Assembly (NCBI GenBank): GCA_018699155.1
Contig: JABIQA010000038.1
Span: 1-42,623 of the forward strand
Length of the DNA: 42,623 bases
Direction of reading: 5' to 3'
DNA from: Chromatiales bacterium
GTDB taxonomy: Bacteria; Pseudomonadota; Gammaproteobacteria; Steroidobacterales; GCA-2729495
The notes under the pieces were generated by a model. It was not told where the DNA came from, ran no database searches, and saw only the letters and a program-made list of their open reading frames with translations. Position numbers and translations under genes: made by a program. Positions 36,285 through 42,623 of the stretch are shown here, in pieces; the stretch's first letter is position 1; every line of letters starts with the position of its first letter.

Positions 36285-38090
36285 TCAACTTACCTCCACA
36301 ACGCGAAACATACCCATCATGTGATACATCAGATGGCAATGATACGCCCAGTTGCCTCTTGCATCGGCAGTGACCAGATAGCTGATTTTTCTGCCGGGCT
36401 GTACGATCACAGTGTGTTTTCGCGGAATACGTTTTGGATCTCCCGTTTCAAGATCGCTCCACATGCCATGCAGGTGGACGGGATGATTCATCATGGTGTC
36501 GTTTACCAGAGTGATGCGTAACCGCTCGCCATAGTTAAATTTCAATGGCTCGGCATTGACAAAGGCCATACCATCCATGGACCACATGTAACGCTGCATG
36601 TTGCCAGTGAGATGCAATTGGATTTCCCGCGTAGGGTCGCGTGGGTCAGGTGTCGGGTAAAGGTTGCGTAAATCGGCGTAGGTGAGCACTCGTCGCCCAT
36701 TATCGACCAGTCCGATACCCGGGTTGTTGAGTTGAGTCTGTGGCATTTCTGCACGCATGTCAGTTTGCGGGCCTTTTTCGGAGCTCTTGTGAATGACGGG
36801 TGCAGTGCTGCCCATGCCCGCCGGCGCTGGGCTGCGGTGATTCATGTGGGGATCGGTCATGTTGGCGTGATTCATTTTGGGGCTGGCCATATCCATGTTC
36901 GCGTGGTTCATTTTGGAGCCGGCCATATTTCCGTGATTCATGCCACTATGACCGCCACCGGCGTGAGCCATACTCATACCCATGTCGCTATGGGTAAGAA
37001 TAGGTCGTGGGTCCATCGTGGGTACATCTGCGTTTAATGACAGATCCGGAGTTAGCATGCCGAGGGCATAGCCGGAGCGGTCGATGTCTTGAGCAAAGAT
37101 GCTATAGGCTGCATCGCTTTCTGGCTCGACGATGACATCATAGGTTTCGGCCACACCAATACGAAAGTCATCGACAGTCACGGGCTCGATAGCCTGCCCA
37201 TCGGCGCTGACAACTTTAAGTTTCAGGCCAGGAATGCGAATATCGAAAAACGTCATGGCGGCGGCATTGATGAATCTTAAGCGGACCTTTTCGCCACGTT
37301 TGAACAAACCCTTCCAGCGGTCTGCAGGTGTCTGACCGTTCATCAAAAATGTGTAGGTTGTGCCGTTGACGTCCGAGATGTCTCGATCAGACATCCGCAT
37401 CATATTCCACATATGCCGTTCGGAAGCAGTGGCTGATAGCCCTTGCGATTGAACGTCTTTCCACGTATCCACTAAAGTTCGTTCGTTCCAATTGTAGAGA
37501 TCACTCTGTTTTTTCAGATTGCTATAAATGCTTTCGGGTTTTTCGTCACTCCAATCCGACAGTATGATGACGTAATCGCGTTCGGTGGGGAAAGGCTCGC
37601 CGCCCTCAGGCTCAATGACTATTGCGCCCAAAACCCCGGTTTGCTCCTGAAACCCGGAATGACTGTGATACCAGTAGGTACCGCTTTGGTTAAGTGGAAA
37701 ATTGTAATTAAACGTTTCGCCAGGTCTTATGCCGGCGAAGCTCAAGCCAGGGACACCGTCCATGTCTTCGGGCAGAATAATGCCATGCCAGTGAATGGAG
37801 CTGTCGACACCAAGTTGGTTGGTCACGTTCATATTCACGTGCTGACCTTCTTTCCAGCGCAGTGTGGGCCCTGGCAGTGAACCGTTGACAGTTGTGGCGA
37901 TGCGGTTTTTCCCAGTGAAGTTCACCTGCTGATTGCCGATAGTCAGATTGAAGGTATTGCCGCTCAGGTTATTGTTTGCATCCGCTCTGGTCATGAGCCC
38001 TGAGGCAACGAGTGAGGCGCCCGCAGCAACGCCTGTAACAAAGCGTCGCCGCGAAAGCAGTTGGTGCGAGGTAAAAGGAGGCTGATTCAT
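36285..38090 (-). CDS. copA: Multicopper oxidase CopA, copper resistance
   Basis: Periplasmic multicopper oxidase of 601 residues (PcoA/CopA type) that oxidises Cu(I) to less toxic Cu(II). A twin-arginine signal, RRRFVTG at 14-20, sends the folded protein out. Copper sites are read from IHWHG (99-103), WYHSHSGF (140-147), HPVHLHGMW (536-544) and YHCHLMYHMMGM (583-594), the last giving the type 1 and trinuclear ligands. Residues 367-417 are a Met/His-rich insert in which MNHGNM and MNHANM units recur about every 10-12 residues. Such inserts bind extra copper and help substrate delivery. It follows the CopL-like gene by about 100 bp and is coupled to copB. Confidence 0.95.
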   Translation of the reverse strand: MNQPPFTSHQLLSRRRFVTGVAAGASLVASGLMTRADANNNLSGNTFNLTIGNQQVNFTGKNRIATTVNGSLPGPTLRWKEGQHVNMNVTNQLGVDSSIHWHGIILPEDMDGVPGLSFAGIRPGETFNYNFPLNQSGTYWYHSHSGFQEQTGVLGAIVIEPEGGEPFPTERDYVIILSDWSDEKPESIYSNLKKQSDLYNWNERTLVDTWKDVQSQGLSATASERHMWNMMRMSDRDISDVNGTTYTFLMNGQTPADRWKGLFKRGEKVRLRFINAAAMTFFDIRIPGLKLKVVSADGQAIEPVTVDDFRIGVAETYDVIVEPESDAAYSIFAQDIDRSGYALGMLTPDLSLNADVPTMDPRPILTHSDMGMSMAHAGGGHSGMNHGNMAGSKMNHANMDMASPKMNHANMTDPHMNHRSPAPAGMGSTAPVIHKSSEKGPQTDMRAEMPQTQLNNPGIGLVDNGRRVLTYADLRNLYPTPDPRDPTREIQLHLTGNMQRYMWSMDGMAFVNAEPLKFNYGERLRITLVNDTMMNHPVHLHGMWSDLETGDPKRIPRKHTVIVQPGRKISYLVTADARGNWAYHCHLMYHMMGMFRVVEVS

Positions 38091-38193
38091 TTTAGTGGTA
38101 TCCCGAGTTCGTCATTGCGAAACGAAAGATTGAGCATTGAAATCTGCGAAGCTCTGTATTGAGCGGGTTATCGCAGACGCACTGATCTTGTGT

Positions 38194-38559
38194 TTAGGCG
38201 CAATCGGGTGGGATTGGTACGCCTTCAGATAGAGGCGCAGAATGAACGTCCACGTAGGGAGGATAATCGGCAATCTGCAGTGCCAGCTGTTCTTCCGATG
38301 TTTTGCTAAACGCAATGCTTGCACTGGGGCAGTCATTGCAGTCGTTGTCGCACATCTGATCGGCCGGCATTTGGTGATTTTCCAGCTCAGTTGTCTCGCA
38401 GTGTTCATGAGGTGCTTCCACGGACACAACAATACCGGATGCAGTGTTGTCGTTGGCATGTTCGTTGCAGTTCGCATGGGCGAGACTGATGCCCTGCAAA
38501 GACAGCAGCAGGCACAGCAGCATGTTTCCAACGGCTCGCGAACTCATAATATTTTCCAT
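38194..38559 (-). CDS. CopL-like small Cys/His-rich exported protein
   Basis: A 121-residue exported protein. The start MENIMSSRAVG is followed by a hydrophobic signal segment that ends near LAHA. The mature part is rich in Cys and His: NCNEHAND, APHEHCETTE, then DQMCDNDCNDCPS (around 69-80), giving a CxxxCxxC cluster, and a Pro-rich end, PIPPDCA. Position first in a CopL-CopA-CopB order matches the copLAB operon of Xanthomonas, in which CopL is needed for copper-responsive expression. I therefore propose the same role. Direct homology was not tested. The ATG at 38547 (MSSRAVG) is an alternative start, and a different small metal-binding protein is the main alternative identity. Confidence 0.68.
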   Translation of the reverse strand: MENIMSSRAVGNMLLCLLLSLQGISLAHANCNEHANDNTASGIVVSVEAPHEHCETTELENHQMPADQMCDNDCNDCPSASIAFSKTSEEQLALQIADYPPYVDVHSAPLSEGVPIPPDCA

Positions 38560-38657
38560 TCTACACTCTGGAGTATTGATTAGGGTCAAACATGGTTGCG
38601 TTCTTGCCGGGGATTATCGTTTTGTTGGTTACTAAATCTGTTCGACAACTTTATAAC

Positions 38658-38737
38658 GTCTTAGTTCTTAAGAGTCTTGTCAGTCTACGCTTTTATTTTT
38701 ATGAATAGCTTGGTTTTATTGGTCTTAAAAGGTCTTA
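38658..38737. repeat. Recurring GTCTTA/GTCTT motifs in the cop-rSAM intergenic region
   Basis: The intergenic region has GTCTTA at 38658-38663, GTCTT at 38674-38678, GTCT at 38683-38686, and two exact GGTCTTA copies at 38721-38727 and 38731-38737, ten bases apart (one helical turn). They could be half-sites for a regulator of the copper operon, but this spacing pattern is noted by eye only. Confidence 0.35.
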
Positions 38738-38753
38738 CGGGAGCTCTTCCCGT
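38737..38753 (-). terminator. Weak hairpin downstream of the radical SAM gene
   Basis: ACGGGA at 38737-38742 pairs with TCCCGT at 38748-38753 around a five-base loop. It lies 29 bp after the radical SAM stop codon in the minus-strand direction and is followed on that strand by AAGACCTTTT, so the T-run is short. It may end the operon, but a full rho-independent terminator is not evident. Confidence 0.3.
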
Positions 38754-38781
38754 GATAGTCCAGTTGTGTTGATTGCTTTAT

Positions 38782-40101
38782 CTAACCCCTTATATGTTGC
38801 CAAAGAGGACCATGCCTGCCGGATTTGCGCAGCGCTGCAAACAGTCGCTTATTGAAATTGATTTTCAGCGCCGGAACCGACCAGGTTGGAAACTTATCTT
38901 TGTTGGCTTCCAGTAAAATTTCGATGTCCTTTCGGAATGCCATTCGCTCTGCACGATAGCCAGGATCCAATGCTTCGAAATCATCGATCCAGATCATGAT
39001 AAATACGCTGAATGGATCGAGGTCAGCAATGAAATCCAGCGTCTGTTGCACATCCTCGATAGTTTCGCCTTCGGTACCGATAATGAATGTGTGGCAATCA
39101 GGGATGCCGGCTGTTTCACATGTGTTGTGTAGCTTTCGGATATGCTCGGTGGTAAAGCCTTTGTGCATTTTTTTTAGCACATGGTCTACACCTGAATCTG
39201 ATCCAACTTCCATGCCGGCACAGCCCGCGGCCTTCGCCAGTTCGGCAAACTCCATATCAAAACCCAATGGGTTGGCGTAGCAAGTCCATGGAATCGTCCA
39301 GTTGCGCTTTATTAGTTCGCGACAGACCTTCTTGGCGTGAGTTTTCGGCAGATTAAATACTGAGTCAACGATAAAGAAGTGATTTATTTCGGGGCAGTCG
39401 TTAACCGCAGCAAACATTTCATCGACAACGGCGACAGGGTCGCGGGTGCGGCCAACCCGGCCTTCAATGATGGGGTAGGTGCAATAGTCGCAACGTAGCG
39501 GACAGCCACGTTTGGTTTGGATAGAGTCGACACCGAAGCTCTGGTAATACGTGTGCGCCGCAAGTGAACGGTCTGGAGGTATCAATGTGTTCATGTCCAG
39601 AAATTCGGGTGGTCGCGGGCTTGATATTATCTGACCATCGATACAGCGATGCAGAGCGCCGATTGAGCTTATACCTTCGCCTGTTTCAAGAGCCTTCAAC
39701 AGCTTTGGGAACGCCTGTTCGCCTTCACCAGAAATGCCGTAATCGGGTTTGAGTCGAGCCATTAATTCTTTGGGCATTACACTAAAGCCTGAGCCCCCAA
39801 GAACCACAGATGCAGCACAGCTTTCGCGAATGGTAACGATTAGGTCAGCGTAGTAGTCGAGATTGTCTTCCATACCGGAATAATCATTGTTCTGGATATT
39901 GCGCATTCCCAGAGCCACAACATCCGGATTTATTTTGCCGAGAGTTTCTTTCAGGTGCGCGTCAGGGTCGTCGACAAAGCACAGGTCAATCAGCTCTTTG
40001 TCATGGCAGTCGGGCGTGTTGGCCATGATATACAGCAGTCCGATGGGTACTACTGCATCCGGAAGTATTTCCCGATTGCCGGAGATAAAAGCGATTTTCA
40101 C
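38782..40101 (-). CDS. B12-binding radical SAM enzyme
   Basis: A 439-residue radical S-adenosylmethionine enzyme. Residues 1-150 form a cobalamin-binding-type domain, starting MKIAFISGNREILPDAVVP and containing VVLGGSGFSVMP (99-110) and GISGEGEQA (122-130), but without the DxHxxG cobalt-ligating motif. The SAM cluster motif CxxxCxxC is C200-PLR-C204-DY-C207, and later MEVGSDSG (297-304) belongs to the radical SAM barrel. Class relatives include methyltransferases and ladderane-type cluster enzymes; the substrate is unknown. The start is 15 bp after the chorismatase stop in the same direction, so it is the last gene of the operon. It could methylate or otherwise modify an aromatic or lipid product. 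B12 binding without the His motif is also seen in other members. Confidence 0.88.
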   Translation of the reverse strand: MKIAFISGNREILPDAVVPIGLLYIMANTPDCHDKELIDLCFVDDPDAHLKETLGKINPDVVALGMRNIQNNDYSGMEDNLDYYADLIVTIRESCAASVVLGGSGFSVMPKELMARLKPDYGISGEGEQAFPKLLKALETGEGISSIGALHRCIDGQIISSPRPPEFLDMNTLIPPDRSLAAHTYYQSFGVDSIQTKRGCPLRCDYCTYPIIEGRVGRTRDPVAVVDEMFAAVNDCPEINHFFIVDSVFNLPKTHAKKVCRELIKRNWTIPWTCYANPLGFDMEFAELAKAAGCAGMEVGSDSGVDHVLKKMHKGFTTEHIRKLHNTCETAGIPDCHTFIIGTEGETIEDVQQTLDFIADLDPFSVFIMIWIDDFEALDPGYRAERMAFRKDIEILLEANKDKFPTWSVPALKINFNKRLFAALRKSGRHGPLWQHIRG

Positions 40102-40116
40102 GAATTCTTTGCCTCG

Positions 40117-41163
40117 TTAAGCCGACGCGGTATTGCCCGCAAGGGCATGGCTTGCTTGATAGACGGCTTCAACTTCTACCAGCAAATCGGAACGGCATAT
40201 GTCGCCTAGTAGCACTATATAGTCTGGCGTACTGTGATCAGAGTTATGGAGTAGCTTTTTCAGGCTATCGACAGCCAGGGGGAAATCGGCTTTATCGCGA
40301 ACATAGATCCGCAGGGATCCAGTGGAGAAGCTTTGGGCCTTGACGGTTTGCTTCAGTGCGGCGTCGCGCAAACTAATTATATTGAGCGTTGTCTCTTCTG
40401 CTTGGTTTATGACTTTGCTGGTGTGCACACTTTCATGCCCTAGTATGCTCGCAGTCCCCGATACAAGTAGAAGCGGAAATTCACACTGGCTTAATAATAC
40501 AGCGCGGGCGAATGAGGGGCTGCGAGGCCCGTATTGGCGAGGATACTGAAATGCGCTCATTTGGCGGGGGTTTTCGACACGGATATTGTCGCTCTTGGCG
40601 GCGAGTATCGTAATGCCCAGCCGCGTTCCTGCAGCACTGCCGATGGCTGTTCCGGCAGGGAGTGCTTCAATGTTGCAGTTGTGTGACTCGAATGCAATCG
40701 CGCGGCCTAGAGAAAACTGGCGGTAGCGTTCGCTGTCACCATCACCTTTGTTAATCTCAGGAATGTAATTCCAGGTGCGGACTATGTCTTGATAGTTACG
40801 CTGGACAACCTCATTCAGCATGTTGTTATAGATATCTTGAGTTAGTGAACTCAGGTCGCTAGTGTCATCGATAAACACTGTGGTGTGAATCATTAGCCAC
40901 GATTTACTAGCAGCAAAAAACATGTTGTTAGCTATTCTCCCGCTGTGCACGGGTTCGCTGGTTTCCCAAACTTCGAATTTGGCCCCGTTGCCCAGTACCT
41001 GAAGAGGTATGGGGATATTTACCGTGCCGTCAACGGATTGCTCCGACGCATCTCGGCCAAAACAAAAGCGGAAGAGGGTGTTGGTTTCGGTTGAGCTGTC
41101 TGTCTTGTCTAGGCGCACCGTGAGCTCAGAACAAGAGGGGATTTTTTTAGCTGCTATTGACAT
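40117..41163 (-). CDS. Chorismatase, hydroxybenzoate synthase family (FkbO/Hyg5/XanB2-like)
   Basis: Enzyme expected to hydrolyse chorismate and release pyruvate, giving 3-hydroxybenzoate, 4-hydroxybenzoate or a cyclohexadiene acid, depending on subtype. The 348-residue protein carries family stretches that I recognise from XanB2 and FkbO: TWNYIPEIN (130-138), RYRQFSLGR (146-154), GTAIGSAAGT (171-180), ENPRQMSAFQYPRQYGP (197-213), SGTASILGHESVH (235-247), and the C-terminal GDICRSDLLVEVEAVYQ (320-336). The latter holds Glu residues near the active site of the family. In Xanthomonas, XanB2 feeds xanthomonadin pigments and ubiquinone. Here it lies between an FAD enzyme (3 bp upstream) and a radical SAM gene. 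Product subtype cannot be read from sequence alone. Confidence 0.86.
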   Translation of the reverse strand: MSIAAKKIPSCSELTVRLDKTDSSTETNTLFRFCFGRDASEQSVDGTVNIPIPLQVLGNGAKFEVWETSEPVHSGRIANNMFFAASKSWLMIHTTVFIDDTSDLSSLTQDIYNNMLNEVVQRNYQDIVRTWNYIPEINKGDGDSERYRQFSLGRAIAFESHNCNIEALPAGTAIGSAAGTRLGITILAAKSDNIRVENPRQMSAFQYPRQYGPRSPSFARAVLLSQCEFPLLLVSGTASILGHESVHTSKVINQAEETTLNIISLRDAALKQTVKAQSFSTGSLRIYVRDKADFPLAVDSLKKLLHNSDHSTPDYIVLLGDICRSDLLVEVEAVYQASHALAGNTASA

Positions 41164-41166
41164 GTG

Positions 41167-42513
41167 TTAGCTTTTTCGCCGTTTGGCTGGCCCGAAAATA
41201 CCAGCCATAAAGAAGATGAACTTAAATACGAGTAATCGCAGGTGTACCGAGTTACTTTTATACACATCACCGGCAAGCATTGACACCACCGCCTGTTCTA
41301 CACCCAATATATTGCGCGGGTTCTGGAATAAATACTCCATTTGAGGCGTTGTAAACCGGTATATAAACCAGCTGAAAGCCTTTACTGCACGGGTCATTGC
41401 CTGCTCGTAGCGCTTGCGTGTAATGGCGTACCTTAGCCTATTTCCCCGCAACCAATGGTCGACTAAAGGCACTACTCGTTCTGCACCTGACATTGCCAGA
41501 TATACACCGCTCGAGAAGATTGGGTCGATAAAAGTATGTGCATCTCCGATAAGGGTGAACCCTTCTCCGCTGCGTTGGCTGGACGTATATGAATAATTCG
41601 ACAAAGCTTTTGCAGGGAATAGCTGCATGCCATTCTTAAAGCGCTTGTGTGCTGCAAAGGATTTTTTCACGGTATTGCCGAGGAAATCGCATAAGGATTC
41701 AGATGGCTTGCGCGTCTTTAGGTAGTCAGGGCTCGAGACAATGCCAACGCTCATCAGCTCGTCGCCGAGTGGTATAAACCACATCCAGCCTTGGTCAAAC
41801 CAATACACATTGATATCTCCAGAGCCATCACCCTGGTTAAGCGGAATACCGGAGAAGTGGGCAAAAACTGCAGAAGCTGTGTGTCGTGAGTTCGGTATGC
41901 GCCACTTTTGCTGTTTGGATATGAGTGATTGTTGCCCGGATGCATCAAGTACATAGCGACACTGCCACGCGCTAATATTGTTGTCAGCATCACGGACCTT
42001 CAGTTGGTGGGCGCCATCACTGGCTAGAGAAACGGCCATAACTTCATGCTGTTCGAGGGTTTGCACGCCACTGGATGTACTGTTGTCGAACAGTATTTTA
42101 TCGAGTTTGGAGCGCTCAATTTGATAGGCATGAGGTGGTGACTCACCCAGAGCATTGGCGAAGGGAAAGCGGGTTGGTTTGGCTTTGATGCTCGGACTGG
42201 TAAAGACGGCCGCATTTTTTTGGATGCCAGCAGCTGCCACCTGATCGAGTACACCGAGCTTCTCAAAGATAGGCAGGTTCATTGGTAGGAGTGATTCGCC
42301 GATATGAAAGCGAGGATGTGTTTCTCTTTCAAATAGAGTGACTTGCCAGCCTTTTTGTGCAAGCAGTGTTGCTGCAGTAGTGCCGGCAGGCCCGCCACCT
42401 ATAACAATGATATCCCTCGTCTGGGTGTCCTTGTTAGCCGATGGCGTAGCTGCTTCAATATTCATCTGGTCATTGTACTTGAACAGTGGTTTGCTCAAAA
42501 TAGCGTCTTGCAT
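41167..42513 (-). CDS. Halogenase-superfamily FAD-dependent oxidoreductase
   Basis: A 448-residue flavoprotein. It has the Rossmann FAD motif GGGPAG (39-44) and GESLLPMN (72-79). A Lys (99) sits in IQKNAAVF, matching a conserved Lys of phenolic flavin halogenases. GWMWFIPL (242-249) corresponds to the GWxWxIP motif, and FIDPIFSSGV (328-337) to the Fx.Px.Sx.G-type motif of flavin halogenases. It also looks like a geranylgeranyl-reductase-type oxidoreductase, so halogenation is a hypothesis. The C-terminal VFKFIFFMAGIF may touch the membrane. The start is uncertain: the ATG at 42513 lies in a 16-bp palindrome, and the ATG at 42465 is an alternative. It is the first gene of a unit with the chorismatase and radical SAM genes. 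Confidence 0.82.
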   Translation of the reverse strand: MQDAILSKPLFKYNDQMNIEAATPSANKDTQTRDIIVIGGGPAGTTAATLLAQKGWQVTLFERETHPRFHIGESLLPMNLPIFEKLGVLDQVAAAGIQKNAAVFTSPSIKAKPTRFPFANALGESPPHAYQIERSKLDKILFDNSTSSGVQTLEQHEVMAVSLASDGAHQLKVRDADNNISAWQCRYVLDASGQQSLISKQQKWRIPNSRHTASAVFAHFSGIPLNQGDGSGDINVYWFDQGWMWFIPLGDELMSVGIVSSPDYLKTRKPSESLCDFLGNTVKKSFAAHKRFKNGMQLFPAKALSNYSYTSSQRSGEGFTLIGDAHTFIDPIFSSGVYLAMSGAERVVPLVDHWLRGNRLRYAITRKRYEQAMTRAVKAFSWFIYRFTTPQMEYLFQNPRNILGVEQAVVSMLAGDVYKSNSVHLRLLVFKFIFFMAGIFGPAKRRKS

Positions 42514-42525
42514 GAATATTCATGC
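42510..42525. repeat. 16-bp perfect palindrome at the flavoprotein start
   Basis: GCATGAATATTCATGC at 42510-42525 is a perfect inverted repeat that contains the proposed ATG start at 42511-42513 of the minus-strand flavoprotein gene. A two-fold symmetric regulator site, or a small structure affecting translation, is possible; chance is also possible given its AT-rich centre. Confidence 0.45.
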
Positions 42526-42592
42526 GTTGGATATCTTAAACACAGCAATCTGGGTGTTGATTCAATCATAGTTAGGGAAGTGGGGCTTAAAA

Positions 42593-42623
42593 GTGGAAAA
42601 ATCGCCAGAAGAGCAGAAGTTGG
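42593..42623 (+). CDS. Possible start of a plus-strand gene at the right edge
   Basis: From the GTG at 42593 the frame reads VEKSPEEQKL and is open to the window end. GGGGC lies about 6 bp before the GTG. If real, the gene would be divergent from the flavoprotein operon across about 80 bp. Only ten codons are visible, so this is a tentative note. Confidence 0.15.
   Translation, partial: MEKSPEEQKL

Noticed and set aside
38112-38531. Minus-strand frame of 139 codons overlapping the CopL-like gene
   Set aside because: It is the alternative frame of the same DNA. The 38559-38194 frame has a signal peptide, a Cys cluster and operon position; this one has none of these.

Overview
The window looks like the chromosome of a gammaproteobacterium related to the Pseudomonadales/Cellvibrionales. 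The evidence is gene order rather than any single marker. Several blocks match runs I know from Pseudomonas genomes: DUF3108-purN-purM / DUF2066-CDP-alcohol transferase-hda / DUF2069-wrbA-arsC-like / acylphosphatase-lytic transglycosylase-proS; and valS-small protein-holC-pepA / lptF-lptG-RDD. No rRNA, tRNA, CRISPR array, insertion sequence or phage gene was found.

Region 1 (1-10130). A truncated metG at the left edge is followed on the minus strand by two PilT/PilU-family retraction ATPases and an 800-residue HEAT-repeat/Ser-Thr kinase fusion. Divergent from these are mrp and dcd. Then come DUF3108, purN and purM (minus). Region 2 (10205-20533). DUF2066, a CDP-alcohol phosphatidyltransferase and hda (plus) face DUF2069, wrbA and an ArsC-like gene (minus). 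Next are acylphosphatase, a lytic transglycosylase, proS, pssA, and a tight plus-strand run of a HolD-like/uracil-DNA-glycosylase-fold protein, rimI and a UMF1-type MFS permease. Region 3 (20530-32434). The minus-strand chain moxR-DUF58-tgpA is translationally coupled; then valS, a small conserved-looking protein, holC and pepA. Divergent lptF-lptG encode the inner-membrane part of the LPS exporter, followed by an RDD protein.

Region 4 (32435-42623) is accessory. It contains a 48-codon small ORF with a strong ribosome binding site, an AraC-type regulator divergent from two small unknown genes that end in a clear rho-independent terminator, an orphan 2-oxoglutarate/Fe(II) oxygenase, and a copper-resistance operon (CopL-like, CopA, CopB). 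At the right edge is a three-gene minus-strand operon for a halogenase-superfamily flavoprotein, a chorismatase (hydroxybenzoate synthase family) and a B12-binding radical SAM enzyme. This last operon looks like the core or one end of an aromatic natural-product pathway that may continue outside the window.

The two observations I rate highest are the chorismatase/flavoprotein/B12-radical-SAM operon and the gene next to rimI. The latter carries an N-terminal peptide like that of the DNA polymerase III psi subunit (HolD), joined to a family-4 uracil-DNA-glycosylase domain that still has four cysteines placed for an iron-sulfur cluster. The HEAT-kinase linked to paired pilus retraction ATPases comes next. 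All family assignments come from reading motifs; no database search was run.
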